Shown: positions 8,573 to 15,907 of the stretch, piece by piece | Layout of the letters: each line of letters opens with the position of its first letter | How positions within the stretch are numbered: position 1 is the stretch's first letter | NCBI GenBank assembly: GCA_023389745.1 | Contig: JAEWED010000246.1 | Span: 1 to 21,696 of the forward strand | Length of the DNA: 21,696 nt | Direction of reading: 5' to 3' | Source: Actinomycetes bacterium | GTDB taxonomy: Bacteria > Actinomycetota > Acidimicrobiia > Acidimicrobiales > Microtrichaceae | Made by a program: the position numbers and the translations under genes | The notes under the pieces: model-generated | Database searches by the model: none | Told to the model about the DNA's origin: nothing | What the model saw: the letters and a program-made list of their open reading frames with translations, nothing else

Positions 8573-8593
8573 GATCTGACGACCTGTCAGATC
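8573..8593. promoter_or_regulatory. Perfect inverted-repeat operator overlapping the SDR promoter
   Basis: GATCTGAC (8573-8580), 5 nt (GACCT), then GTCAGATC (8586-8593) is a perfect 8-bp inverted repeat. It overlaps a -10-like TAGGAT (8570-8575) and the expected transcription start, and lies just before the strong Shine-Dalgarno GGAGGG and the ATG at 8609. The layout is that of a repressor site, possibly for a TetR- or GntR-type dimer. It does not match the KstR consensus. An RNA hairpin in the leader is the alternative reading. Confidence 0.6.
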
Positions 8594-8608
8594 TACGGAG
8601 GGAACAAC

Positions 8609-9523
8609 ATGGGCATGCTCGACGGCAAGGTCGCCATCGTCACCGGAGCGGGCCACGGCATCGGCCGCGGGCACGCGCTGGAACTCGCCAAGCACGGCGC
8701 CAAGGTCATCGTGAACGACCTGGGTGGGTCGGTCACCGGTGAGGGCACGGGACGCGACGCGGACCTGACCGTCGACATCATCAAGGCCCGTGGTGGCGAG
8801 GCCGCCCCGAACTACGCGGACGTCTCGGACTACGACTCGGCCGGTGAGATGATCGCCCAGGCCGTCGACCAGTTCGGTCGGCTCGACATCCTCGTGAACA
8901 ACGCGGGCATCGTGCGCGACGGCTCGATCTTCAACATGTCGGTCGAGGACTTCGACGCCGTGATCAAGGTCCACCTGCGTGGCACCTGGATCCCCTGCAA
9001 GCACGCAGCGGTGCACTGGCGTGGGCTCAACAAGGAGACCGGCCAGAAGGTCGACGGTCGCATCATCAACACCGTCTCGGGCGCCGGCCTCACCGGCAAC
9101 TTCGGCCAGACGAACTACGCGCCGGCCAAGGCCGCGATCGCCAGCCTGACCCAGACCCTCAGCCTCGAGCTCTACAAGCTCGGCGTCACGGTCAACGCGG
9201 TCGGTCCGGCTGCCGCCACCCGCATCACCGGCACCATGCCGGGCGCCCCCGCCGTCATCGAGGCCGACGACATCCCCGACGACGAGTGGAACCGGATGGA
9301 TCCCGCGGTGTCGTCGCCGCTCGTCGCGTGGCTCGCCTCGGACGAGGCCGACCACGTCACCGGTCAGATCATCCGGGCGGTCGCCGAGAACATCATCCTG
9401 ATGAAGGGCTGGGCCGACGGTCCGACCATCAACAACGGCGAGAAGCGCTGGGACGCGACGAAGCTCGGTCAGCAGCTCGCGACCGACGTGTTCTTCACCC
9501 GGGCCCCCGGCCTGCGCTACTGA
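8609..9523 (+). CDS. Short-chain dehydrogenase of the MFE-2/Hsd4A-like (3-hydroxyacyl-CoA / 17-beta-hydroxysteroid) type
   Basis: The 304-residue SDR starts at ATG 8609, supported by GGAGGG about 7 nt upstream. It has the TGAGHGIG cofactor motif (12-19), NDLGG after the second strand (36-40, NAD-type acidic residue Asp37), and NNAG (97-100). The catalytic residues are Ser157, Tyr170 and Lys174 (YAPAK). The VHLRGT segment (121-126), in place of the usual Asn, and the NDLGG motif are typical of the dehydrogenase domain of peroxisomal multifunctional enzyme 2 and of mycobacterial Hsd4A-like proteins. Those proteins oxidise 3-hydroxyacyl-CoA in steroid side-chain or fatty acid beta-oxidation. The exact substrate is inference. 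The gene has its own inverted-repeat operator and is followed by a strong terminator. Confidence 0.92.
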   Translation: MGMLDGKVAIVTGAGHGIGRGHALELAKHGAKVIVNDLGGSVTGEGTGRDADLTVDIIKARGGEAAPNYADVSDYDSAGEMIAQAVDQFGRLDILVNNAGIVRDGSIFNMSVEDFDAVIKVHLRGTWIPCKHAAVHWRGLNKETGQKVDGRIINTVSGAGLTGNFGQTNYAPAKAAIASLTQTLSLELYKLGVTVNAVGPAAATRITGTMPGAPAVIEADDIPDDEWNRMDPAVSSPLVAWLASDEADHVTGQIIRAVAENIILMKGWADGPTINNGEKRWDATKLGQQLATDVFFTRAPGLRY

Positions 9524-9570
9524 GCCCCTGCGCAACTGAGTCTGCGCAAACTGAGTCGGTTCTACTGAGC
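9511..9570 (+). repeat. Degenerate direct repeats copying the 3' end of the SDR gene
   Basis: The last codons and stop of the SDR read CCTGCGCTACTGAGC (9511-9525). Near-copies follow: CCTGCGCAACTGAGT (9527-9541), TCTGCGCAAACTGAGT (9541-9556) and a shorter TTCTACTGAGC (9560-9570). The pattern indicates local tandem duplication of the gene end after the stop codon. No function is evident. Confidence 0.65.
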
Positions 9571-9578
9571 AGATCGAC

Positions 9579-9619
9579 CGCGACGGGGCCGGCACATCGA
9601 TGTGCCGGCCCCTGTCGCG
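9579..9619. terminator. Strong bidirectional hairpin terminator
   Basis: GGGGCCGGCACAT (9585-9597) pairs perfectly with ATGTGCCGGCCCC (9600-9612). Outer arms CGCGAC (9579-9584) and GTCGCG (9614-9619) extend the stem past a single bulged T. It lies between the convergent SDR and VOC genes, so it can serve both. Confidence 0.8.
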
Positions 9620-9635
9620 CTCGGGTGAGCGTGTG

Positions 9636-10043
9636 TCAGGTGAGCTCGCTGCCGTCGTAGCGGGCGGTCAGCGCCTCGAGGTGGTGGCCGTCGGGGTCGT
9701 CGAAGTAGACGCCCCGGCCGCCGTGGTTCGTGTTGATCCGTCCGGGCCGCGTCTGACGCGGGTCGGCCCAGTAGGTCACGCCGCGCTCGTCGAGGCGGTC
9801 GACGATCGCGTCGAAGGTGAGCTCGTCGACGAGGAACGCGAAGTGCTGTCCGGGGAACCCCGCCGGCAGTTCGGCGAAGTCGAAGAGCCGACCGTCGCTG
9901 AGGCGCACCTGCAGGAACGGACCTGTGGGCTCCGGGGCCGGCAGTCCGAACATCTCGGTGAAGAACGTCGCCGAGACGTTCGCGTCGGTCGCGGGGACGA
10001 TCGTGTGGTCGAAGCGGACGTCGGGTGTGTGGGTCTGGTGCAT
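9636..10043 (-). CDS. VOC-family (glyoxalase/dioxygenase fold) protein
   Basis: The 135-residue product starts at ATG 10043, chosen because the ideal Shine-Dalgarno AGGAGG ends 4 nt before it. It is a single vicinal-oxygen-chelate module with two beta-alpha-beta-beta-beta repeats. The likely metal ligands are His13 (RFDHTIV), His67 (GQHFAFLV) and Glu123 (DGHHLEALT). The FDDPDGHHLE ending is typical of the family. Members include glyoxalase I, extradiol dioxygenases, epimerases and antibiotic-binding proteins, and the exact reaction cannot be read here. It is transcribed alone, convergent with the SDR and divergent from the DUF3097 gene. Confidence 0.88.
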   Translation of the reverse strand: MHQTHTPDVRFDHTIVPATDANVSATFFTEMFGLPAPEPTGPFLQVRLSDGRLFDFAELPAGFPGQHFAFLVDELTFDAIVDRLDERGVTYWADPRQTRPGRINTNHGGRGVYFDDPDGHHLEALTARYDGSELT

Positions 10044-10070
10044 GTCACCTCCTCTCGTGGACCCGTCGGG

Positions 10071-10125
10071 GCGTGCGGGTCGCACGCGCGGGTTCGAGGA
10101 GGCCGGCGGGCCGCGTGGCCGCCGG
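10071..10125. other. Two inverted repeats in the VOC/DUF3097 divergent intergenic region
   Basis: GCGTGC (10071-10076) and GCACGC (10082-10087) form a perfect 6-bp repeat with a 5-nt spacer. CCGGCGGGCC (10103-10112) and GGCCGCCGG (10117-10125) form a 9-bp repeat with one bulge. Both lie in the 192-bp region between divergent starts and could be operators or leader hairpins. In DNA this GC-rich, chance repeats of this size are not rare. Confidence 0.3.
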
Positions 10126-10220
10126 GGTGTCGTCACCGCCTCGCCGGACGGTCCTCTCGTGCACGGCCCGCGGCCGATCCGGCGATCACGGGGTCGAGCC
10201 TACCGCCCTGCACCGCCCCG

Positions 10221-10226
10221 TAGTCT
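10221..10226 (+). promoter_or_regulatory. -10 element upstream of the DUF3097 gene
   Basis: TAGTCT lies 9 nt before the ATG at 10236. There is no Shine-Dalgarno, so the mRNA is probably leaderless or has a leader of 1-3 nt. Confidence 0.45.
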
Positions 10227-10235
10227 GGGACGCCC

Positions 10236-11093
10236 ATGGCACCGAACCCCTACGACGGCGACATCCTCGAGGACCGCGAGCGCCGATCGGTGCGCGGGCC
10301 GGGCGCGCTGGCCGCGTCCTACAAGAAGATCGCGGTGGGGCGCGGCGTGCCCCTCCTGCATCGCTCGACGGGCATCCGCGGGCGTGTCCACCAGGTCACC
10401 GACCAGCTGGTCGTGCTGCAGGACGCCAAGGGCGGTCGCCACACCTTCGAGAACCACCCGGGTGTGTTCGCGTACCAGGGAGAGACCGTCACCGTCGTCC
10501 AGAAGCGTGCGTCCGCGGCAACGGCCGAGCCGGCGACGAGGCGCTCTGCCGCAGGCGGCGTCGTGTCGACCAAGCCGGTCGCCCGGGTCGCGCAGCCGTC
10601 GCGGCTGTGGGTCGAGGGCGACCACGACGCCCGCTTCATGGAGCGGGTGTGGGGCGACGAGCTGCGTGAGCTCGGCATCGTCGTCGAGCCGATGGGCGGC
10701 ATCGACGACCTGGTCGCGGCGGTCGCCGAGTTCGACCCGCGGCCCGACCGACGCCTCGCGATCCTGGTCGACCACCTGGTGCCCGGCTCGAAGGAGACAC
10801 GCCTGACCGAGCAGGTCGTCGGCCCCGACGTGCTCGTCGTCGGGCATCCGTTCGTCGACATCTGGCAGTGCGTGCGCCCCAAGGCGCTCGGCATCGAGGC
10901 GTGGCCGACGGTGCCGATGGGCGAGGAGTGGAAGGCCGGCATCTGTCGTCGCCTCGGCTGGGGTGACACGCGCCAGGGTTGGCAGCGCGTGCTGTCCGCG
11001 GTCGACTCCTTCGCGGATCTCGAGCCCGAGCTGGTCGGCTCCGTCGAGCGGGCGCTCGACATGCTGGCGCCGCCCGCTCCCGAGGAGGACTGA
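10236..11093 (+). CDS. DUF3097-family protein with TOPRIM-like motifs
   Basis: The 285 residues match the actinobacterial DUF3097 family as I recall it. An N-terminal small beta-domain (about 35-90) is followed by a basic, Ala-rich linker. Next comes a core starting with LWVEGDHDARFMERVWGDELRELGIVVEPMGGIDDL (about 125-165), then RLAILVDHLVPGSKE (about 175-190). The Glu in VEGxHD and the Asp in LVDH lie where TOPRIM domains of primases and topoisomerases keep their metal-binding acids, so a nucleic-acid-related function is plausible but unproven. A conserved HPFVDIWQCVRP block and a C-terminal WQRVLSAVDSFADLEPEL region complete it. It overlaps nothing upstream. The ThDP-like gene follows 4 nt after its stop, so the two are likely co-transcribed. 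Confidence 0.88.
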   Translation: MAPNPYDGDILEDRERRSVRGPGALAASYKKIAVGRGVPLLHRSTGIRGRVHQVTDQLVVLQDAKGGRHTFENHPGVFAYQGETVTVVQKRASAATAEPATRRSAAGGVVSTKPVARVAQPSRLWVEGDHDARFMERVWGDELRELGIVVEPMGGIDDLVAAVAEFDPRPDRRLAILVDHLVPGSKETRLTEQVVGPDVLVVGHPFVDIWQCVRPKALGIEAWPTVPMGEEWKAGICRRLGWGDTRQGWQRVLSAVDSFADLEPELVGSVERALDMLAPPAPEED

Positions 11094-11097
11094 GCAC

Positions 11098-12405
11098 GTG
11101 GCCCAGGTGAGCGTCGAGCAGCTGCTCGAGGAACGTCTACGTGCCCTCGGTGTCGAGCGTGTCTACGGCGCCGCGCTCGGCGGGCTGACCCACGTGCCCG
11201 TCGACGACACCGATCTGGCGGTGCTGCTCGCCGACGCCGATGGCCGCATCGGGCACTGGGACGGCAGCGGACGCCTCGGGGCGGCGCTGCTCGACGGGCC
11301 GATCCTGCACCTGTCCTCGAAGCCGGGTGGCACCGCACCCCTGCAGACCGTCAGGAACGCCCAGGAGCTGCTCGACGCGCTCGCCGACCCGCTCGGCATC
11401 GCGCTGCCCGGGACGACGGCCCTGCACCTCGATCTGGACCTGAGCCAGCCGGTCGACGCCGCACTGCAGCCGTCGGTGCCGCCGCAGCGGGCCCCGGTGA
11501 TCACACTCGACCCCGCCATGTCGTCGCTGGACATCGTGGTCGTCGCCGGACCGGGCGTGGTGCGCTCCAACGCCGTCGACGGCCTGGCCCAGCTCGCCCG
11601 CAGCGGGGGCTACGGCATCGTGAACAGCTGGGGCGCCAAGGGCGTCGAACGCTGGGACAGCCCCTTCCACTTCGGCACCGCGGGCCTGCAGTCACGGGAC
11701 CTGGCGCTCGCCGGTCTGCCCGAGGCCGACGTCGTGATCACCACCGGGCTCGATCCGGACGAGACGCCGCTCGACCGGCTCGGCAACTTCGTGGTGCAGG
11801 ACGTGCTGCCCGGTCAGCTCGGCGCGCTGACCCACGGGTGGACCCCGAGCCGCACCCAGCCCGAACGGCCGCCGCTGTACGCGACCATCGCGGCGGTCGT
11901 GCAGCCGATGTACGAGTCCGACGCCGTGCCGCTCACCGCACCGCGCGCCGCGCTGCACCTGACGGGCGCGCTGCCCGAACGTGGTGTGGTCGTCGCCGAC
12001 CCCGGTGCCGCCGGGTTCTGGATCGCCCGCTCGCTGCCGACGTCGTTCCCCGGCAGCGTGTGCGTGCCGGCGACCTTCACCCCCGGCTTCGCGGCCGCCG
12101 CGGCGCTGGTGTGCAGCCTCGAGAATCGGCCCTGCCTGGCGGTGAGCGATCAGGTCGGCGGCGCCGACGGCATCGACGACACCTCGGCCGAGGTGCTCGA
12201 GCTCGCCGAGGCGCTCGGCCGACCGGTCGCGCTGCAGCTGTGGGGCGCCGAGGGATCGCTCGACAGCTCGACCGCACACGTCGAGCTGCTCACCGAGTTG
12301 CTCACCCCGTCCGAGGTGCGCATCGTCGACGTGCCCGTGGTGGTCGACGACACCGAGGCGCTCGAAGCCGCGGCGGGTGAGCTCGTCGCCTGGCGCTTCG
12401 ACTGA
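11098..12405 (+). CDS. ThDP-enzyme-fold protein (acetolactate-synthase-like) with degenerate catalytic motifs
   Basis: The 435-residue protein starts at GTG 11098, with GAGGAG about 10 nt upstream and overlapping the DUF3097 end. The order resembles PYR, central and PP domains of ThDP enzymes. The start SVEQLLEERLRALGVERVYG is PYR-like. Residues about 145-225 (DIVVVAGPGVVRSNAVDGLAQLA, then GAKGVERW and ADVVITTGLDPDETP) match the central domain. TPGFAAAAALVCSLENRPCLAVSD (about 328-351) is in PP-domain position. The catalytic PYR Glu is not evident. The GDG...NN cofactor motif reads SDQVGG with no NN. At 435 residues it is also shorter than the usual 540-600. It is probably a non-catalytic relative or binds another ligand, and its pairing with DUF3097 is noteworthy. 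Confidence 0.75.
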   Translation: MAQVSVEQLLEERLRALGVERVYGAALGGLTHVPVDDTDLAVLLADADGRIGHWDGSGRLGAALLDGPILHLSSKPGGTAPLQTVRNAQELLDALADPLGIALPGTTALHLDLDLSQPVDAALQPSVPPQRAPVITLDPAMSSLDIVVVAGPGVVRSNAVDGLAQLARSGGYGIVNSWGAKGVERWDSPFHFGTAGLQSRDLALAGLPEADVVITTGLDPDETPLDRLGNFVVQDVLPGQLGALTHGWTPSRTQPERPPLYATIAAVVQPMYESDAVPLTAPRAALHLTGALPERGVVVADPGAAGFWIARSLPTSFPGSVCVPATFTPGFAAAAALVCSLENRPCLAVSDQVGGADGIDDTSAEVLELAEALGRPVALQLWGAEGSLDSSTAHVELLTELLTPSEVRIVDVPVVVDDTEALEAAAGELVAWRFD

Positions 12406-12434
12406 CCGCTCGGGGTACGAGCGGTTCCCGGAAC

Positions 12435-12448
12435 TGGAACGAGTTCTC
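12435..12448. promoter_or_regulatory. KstR-like operator upstream of kstR (autoregulatory)
   Basis: TGGAACGAGTTCTC matches TnnAACnnGTTnnA at all specified positions except the last (C for A). It directly abuts a -10-like TAAGCT (12450-12455). The expected transcription start near 12462 would leave a leader of about 38 nt before the TTG at 12500. The site fits negative autoregulation. Confidence 0.7.
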
Positions 12449-12499
12449 ATAAGCTGCGGGTCGCTCCGTTCCGGGGCGATCCGACGAGGACGGCAACAG

Positions 12500-13093
12500 T
12501 TGGCAGCACGTACCGCAGGTCTGACCCAGGCGCAGCAGGAGCGCCGAGCGCGCATGCTCGAGGTGACCGCCGAGCTCGCGCTCGAGGGCGGCTGGGACGC
12601 GGTGCAGATGCGCGAGGTCGCTCAGCGGGCCGACGTCGCACTCGGCACCCTCTACCGCTACTTCCCGTCGAAGGAGTACCTGCTGGTCTCGGTGATGATC
12701 GCCGAGATCGAAGGCCTCGCGGACCGTCTGGCGGTCAAGCCGCCCGAGGGCGACGACCCCGTCGAGCGCGTCGTCGACGTGTTGCGGCGTGCGAACCGGG
12801 CGTTGCAGCGCCAGCCGCAGGTGACCGTCGCGATGATCCGTGCGCTGGTGTCGGGCAACACCGAGATCGCGCCCGCCGTCGCCGACACCCGTGAGCTCAT
12901 GCGCCGCATCATCAGCGACGCGCTCGGTGTCGACGGCACCCCCGAGGGGACCGCCGGCGAACGCGACGTGCTGACGATCGACCTGCTCAGCGACATCTGG
13001 TTGGCGGCGCTGGTCAGTTGGATCTCGGGCGTCGAACCGGTGGGTTCGCTGGTGCCCAAGCTCGAGAACGCCACCCGCGTCCTGTTGGGCTAG
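12500..13093 (+). CDS. kstR: KstR-like TetR-family transcriptional repressor
   Basis: The 197-residue protein starts at TTG 12500, with GAGGAC about 9 nt upstream. Upstream in-frame starts would place the KstR-like operator inside the gene. The N-terminal helix-turn-helix (about 14-58: QQERRARML, then VQMREVAQRADVALGTLYRYFPSKEYLLVS) is nearly the same as I recall for mycobacterial KstR. The ligand domain keeps other KstR-like segments: ANRALQRQPQVTVAMIRALV and SDIWLAALVSWISG. Its length is close to that of mycobacterial KstR. In mycobacteria and rhodococci KstR represses cholesterol-catabolism genes and is released by a steroid CoA thioester. Three sites of its consensus occur in this window. 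Orthology is inferred from motif memory, not from an alignment. Confidence 0.85.
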   Translation: MAARTAGLTQAQQERRARMLEVTAELALEGGWDAVQMREVAQRADVALGTLYRYFPSKEYLLVSVMIAEIEGLADRLAVKPPEGDDPVERVVDVLRRANRALQRQPQVTVAMIRALVSGNTEIAPAVADTRELMRRIISDALGVDGTPEGTAGERDVLTIDLLSDIWLAALVSWISGVEPVGSLVPKLENATRVLLG

Positions 13094-13119
13094 GCAGCGC
13101 TGGGGTGAGGCCGGCGCCG

Positions 13120-14028
13120 TCAGCGGCGGGCGATGGTGTAGCGGACGCGCCACTGGTGCAGGAGCGACCCGTCGGGTTCGGCCAGCGACGACAGGGCCTC
13201 GACCGCCGTGGCGTGTGCAGCGGGACGATCAGCGTCGTCGATCATCTCCCACAGCTGGCGTGCTCCGTGGGACCACGACCACTCGATCCAGTGATCGGGG
13301 TCGCGGAACTCGATGCCGTAGTCGACCTCGAGGTGGTCGACGGAGCCGAAGCCGTGCTCGCCGAGCAGCGCGGTGATCGACCCGGAGCTGGCGAAGGGAC
13401 CGTCCTGGGCGCGAGCCGGTCGGTCCGGCACGCCGTGCTCACCGTCGTCGATACCGTCGTCGACACCGTCGTCGCGGTCCGCCCCCGGGGGCGGCGGGAT
13501 GTGCGCGGCGACGGCTCCGAACACCGGTGCGAAGCGGTCGTCCTCGGCCCCGAAGGTCGTCATCGCGAGGCGTCCGTCGGGGGCGAGTGCGGTGCGGAAC
13601 GAGTCGAGCGCCGCGCCGGGGTCGGGCAGGAAGAAGATCACGAGCCCGGCGAGCACCGCGTCGAAGGAGCCAGGGGCCACCTCGGGGTGCTCGGCGTCGT
13701 CGACGCGCACCTCGACCCCGTCGAGCCCACGAGCGGCCACATCCGCGGCACAGCGTTCGACCATCGCGGGGGACAGGTCGATACCCAGCACCGATCCGCC
13801 GGGTGTGACGGCCTGGGCCGCGGGGAACAGCACCGCGCCTCGGCCGCAGCCGACGTCGAGCACCCGTTCTCCCGGGGAGAGCGCGGCGAGCTGCACCAGC
13901 CGCTCCCCGAAGATCGAGAAGAAGTCGACGCCGACCTGGTCATAGGTCTCGGCCGCACGGTCGAAGAGTCCGGTGGTTCGAGCCTTGGCGTCGGTGCCGG
14001 GATCGTCGGTGCTGGGGCGCTCGTTCAT
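13120..14028 (-). CDS. Class I SAM-dependent methyltransferase
   Basis: The 302-residue protein has the Rossmann-type methyltransferase core. Motif I is VLDVGCGRG (56-64). An acidic residue follows the next strand (LGIDLSPAMVERC). Motif IV is SFDAVLAGLVIFFLPDPGAALDSF, and APDGRLAMTTFG follows. An Asp/Gly-rich insertion (DRDDGVDDGIDDGEHG) lies before the C-terminal cap, which carries several Trp (WIEWSWSHGARQLWEM) and is likely the substrate lid. Small molecules such as quinones, lipids or sterols are the usual substrates. Its ATG overlaps the stop of the upstream WXG100-like gene (ATGA), so translation is coupled. It converges with kstR, with only 26 nt between the stops. Confidence 0.9.
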   Translation of the reverse strand: MNERPSTDDPGTDAKARTTGLFDRAAETYDQVGVDFFSIFGERLVQLAALSPGERVLDVGCGRGAVLFPAAQAVTPGGSVLGIDLSPAMVERCAADVAARGLDGVEVRVDDAEHPEVAPGSFDAVLAGLVIFFLPDPGAALDSFRTALAPDGRLAMTTFGAEDDRFAPVFGAVAAHIPPPPGADRDDGVDDGIDDGEHGVPDRPARAQDGPFASSGSITALLGEHGFGSVDHLEVDYGIEFRDPDHWIEWSWSHGARQLWEMIDDADRPAAHATAVEALSSLAEPDGSLLHQWRVRYTIARR

Positions 14029-15341
14029 CGTCCGATGGTAGGTGAGCGGTCGATGTCGATCCGCTGACCGCGGACGGTCAGTCCGACGCCCGCACCGGCA
14101 CCCGCCGAGGCGCTGCCCCGAGCCGAGGTCCCGTCGATGCTGCCCCTCGCGGTGACGACGTCGATGCCGTCGACGGGAACCTCGAGGCCGCCGAGTGCAG
14201 CGATCGCTGCGGTCAGGTCCCCCCGTTCCAGGTGGTGCATCGTCTCGATCGCCGCCGATCTCGTCGTCGATCCGGTCCGGTCGTCGAGCTCGATGCGGGC
14301 GGCGACGTCGTCGATGCGGCCGTCGGTGATCCCGCTGAGTCGCAGGTCGAGCTGCGGTGAGCCGTCGGGAGCTTCGCCGAGCTCGAGCCGCACGGTCACC
14401 CCGAGTCGAGACGGATCCGGCAGGTTGATGCCGAAGCGTCGCAGCACCGTCGAGGTCAACGTGGCGTGGCTGCCCGCCGTCCACTCCACGACGGTCGAAC
14501 GACGTGGTGCACCGCGGCCGGCATCGACCTGTGCGCGACCGACGCGGACCGTCGAGCTCGTCGCCCCCGAGATCCCGAGCATCCCGGACGCGCTGGCGGC
14601 CAGCGCCCCGGCCGCGGACACGTCGATCTCGATGAGCGCCTCGGAACGCGTCGGCTCCGGCGGCTCGAACCACCCGGTCGCATCGCGCAGCGCGCCGATC
14701 GGCCACGGGGCAGCGTCGGACACCTTCACCGCGGCCAGGTCGACCAGCAGGTCGTCGACCTGGTCGTCGTGCACCTCCCAGGTGCTGCGCCGTACGCCGC
14801 CGAGTCGCAGCCGTGCATCCGCGGTCCCGGCATCTGCGGCGACGGGCGAGGCGACCTCGTCGGCCACCGAGAACGAGGCGCCCGCACCGGCGCTCACGAC
14901 ACCGCCGGCGGCGATGCTCTCGCTCAAGGTGACCCGGGTCGTGTCGCCCTCGAGATCCGCGATGCTCAGATCGCCGGCGACGGTCGCGACGACCGGCCCG
15001 ACCCGGACGTCGACACCGCCGACGTAGCGGGTCTCGGTCGGTGCGAAGGCAGGTAGCGGTGCGGCGGATCGGGTCGAGGCGCGTCCCTGCGACGCCTCGA
15101 TCTGCTCGTCGGCCTGTCGATCGATGCGCGCGGAGATGTCGCGGCATCGGCCGGCCGCGTCGGTCAGGTCCCGGCGGCACTGACGCCACGCGCCCTCGAA
15201 GCGGATCGCATCGGGCCCGTGCCAGCCGGCGTTGCGAACTTGGCGTTCGGTGGACGGGCCGATCTCGTCGAGCGTGCGCGCCGCGGCGCGAAGTGCGGCG
15301 CTCAGCTCACGGAGCTGCTCCGGATCGGCTCCCAGTCGCAT
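14025..15341 (-). CDS. WXG100-like N-terminal domain fused to a long beta-rich region of unknown function
   Basis: The 438-residue product starts at the ATG at 15341; a GTG directly upstream at 15344 is also possible. Residues 1-85 form a helical hairpin with Trp-His-Gly (WHG) in the turn, about 40 residues in, and a second helix ending RIDRQADEQIEAS. This is the layout of WXG100/ESAT-6-like and LXG-type modules. I do not see the C-terminal YxxxD/E secretion signal of mycobacterial type VII substrates. The remaining 350 residues are Ala/Gly/Asp-rich, apparently beta-stranded and repetitive (GVVSAGAGASFSV, GALAASASGMLGISG, GSASAGAGAGVGLTV). They have no recognised domain or membrane segment. 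The downstream methyltransferase overlaps it by 4 nt. No type VII secretion gene is in the window. Confidence 0.75.
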   Translation of the reverse strand: MRLGADPEQLRELSAALRAAARTLDEIGPSTERQVRNAGWHGPDAIRFEGAWRQCRRDLTDAAGRCRDISARIDRQADEQIEASQGRASTRSAAPLPAFAPTETRYVGGVDVRVGPVVATVAGDLSIADLEGDTTRVTLSESIAAGGVVSAGAGASFSVADEVASPVAADAGTADARLRLGGVRRSTWEVHDDQVDDLLVDLAAVKVSDAAPWPIGALRDATGWFEPPEPTRSEALIEIDVSAAGALAASASGMLGISGATSSTVRVGRAQVDAGRGAPRRSTVVEWTAGSHATLTSTVLRRFGINLPDPSRLGVTVRLELGEAPDGSPQLDLRLSGITDGRIDDVAARIELDDRTGSTTRSAAIETMHHLERGDLTAAIAALGGLEVPVDGIDVVTARGSIDGTSARGSASAGAGAGVGLTVRGQRIDIDRSPTIGR

Positions 15342-15349
15342 CACGACGC

Positions 15350-15355
15350 ACCGTA
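15350..15355 (-). promoter_or_regulatory. -10 element for the WXG100-like/methyltransferase operon
   Basis: On the minus strand TACGGT precedes the GTG (15344) by 5 nt and the ATG (15341) by 8 nt. No Shine-Dalgarno is present, so the mRNA is probably leaderless. Confidence 0.45.
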
Positions 15356-15524
15356 CGGAGCATTGGCCATTGCGTCACCGGGGACCTCGACCCGATTCCA
15401 CGACACCTCCGAATGGGTCCACTGTCGCGTGGGCGGTCGGCCCCTCGATCGCCGCCTGCGGCTTGCGCGTGCTTCCTGATCTTCCGCGCTTGCTGATCGA
15501 ACCCCCTCTGCCGCTTCGTGGACC

Positions 15525-15782
15525 TCACTCGGGCTCGACCGGTCGCTCTCTCAGCCGCCTCTCGCCCAATCCCTTCACGGCGGCAGCGAGGCTGACGACG
15601 AAGAACGCGACGAACACGAAGGTCCATCCGTCGCGGTGGTCGACCCACCGACCGACGGCCAGCCTCGCCCACACCAGCGCGGCGACCGCTGGTCCGACCC
15701 ACGACAGCCACGGAGCGTTCGATTGCCGACGCCCGCGGTATGGGCCCCGTGTGACCCCCGGCGGCAGTGAGTCATCTCCCAC
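15525..15782 (-). CDS. Small two-helix membrane protein
   Basis: The 85-residue product starts at GTG 15782, fixed by a strong AGGGAGAG ribosome binding site a few nt upstream. The polar, basic N-terminus (about 30 residues) is followed by two hydrophobic helices (APWLSWVGPAVAALVWARLAVG and WTFVFVAFFVVSLAAAVKGL) separated by a short charged loop (RWVDHRDG). The C-terminus is Arg/Glu-rich. Charge distribution predicts both ends in the cytoplasm. I do not recognise a family. It is divergent from the 107-residue gene starting at 15908. The 183 bp between its end and the WXG100-like gene hold no gene. Confidence 0.65.
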   Translation of the reverse strand: MGDDSLPPGVTRGPYRGRRQSNAPWLSWVGPAVAALVWARLAVGRWVDHRDGWTFVFVAFFVVSLAAAVKGLGERRLRERPVEPE

Positions 15783-15907
15783 GTTTCTCTCCCTGTCCAG
15801 GGATGAGTTTCTCAGAAGCGTTGCCTCGCCGCCGTCGGGCAACGGTGGCGGTGTCAGATCGGTGCACAATGTCGGCCGGAGAGCCGGGTGATGCGGAGGG
15901 TGCACGA

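Noticed and set aside
12377..12499. Upstream extension of the KstR-like gene
   Set aside because: It would contain the operator and the -10 and overlap the previous gene. The TTG at 12500 has a ribosome binding site and gives the usual family length.
14028..15189. In-frame upward extension of the methyltransferase beyond ATG 14028
   Set aside because: The extension is Arg-rich low-complexity sequence antiparallel in frame to the WXG100-like gene. The methyltransferase fold begins normally just after ATG 14028, which forms an ATGA overlap with the upstream stop.
15853..15860. GTCAGATC, a half of the SDR inverted repeat, upstream of the small basic protein
   Set aside because: There is no second arm nearby, and an 8-bp match in a 21-kb window can occur by chance.
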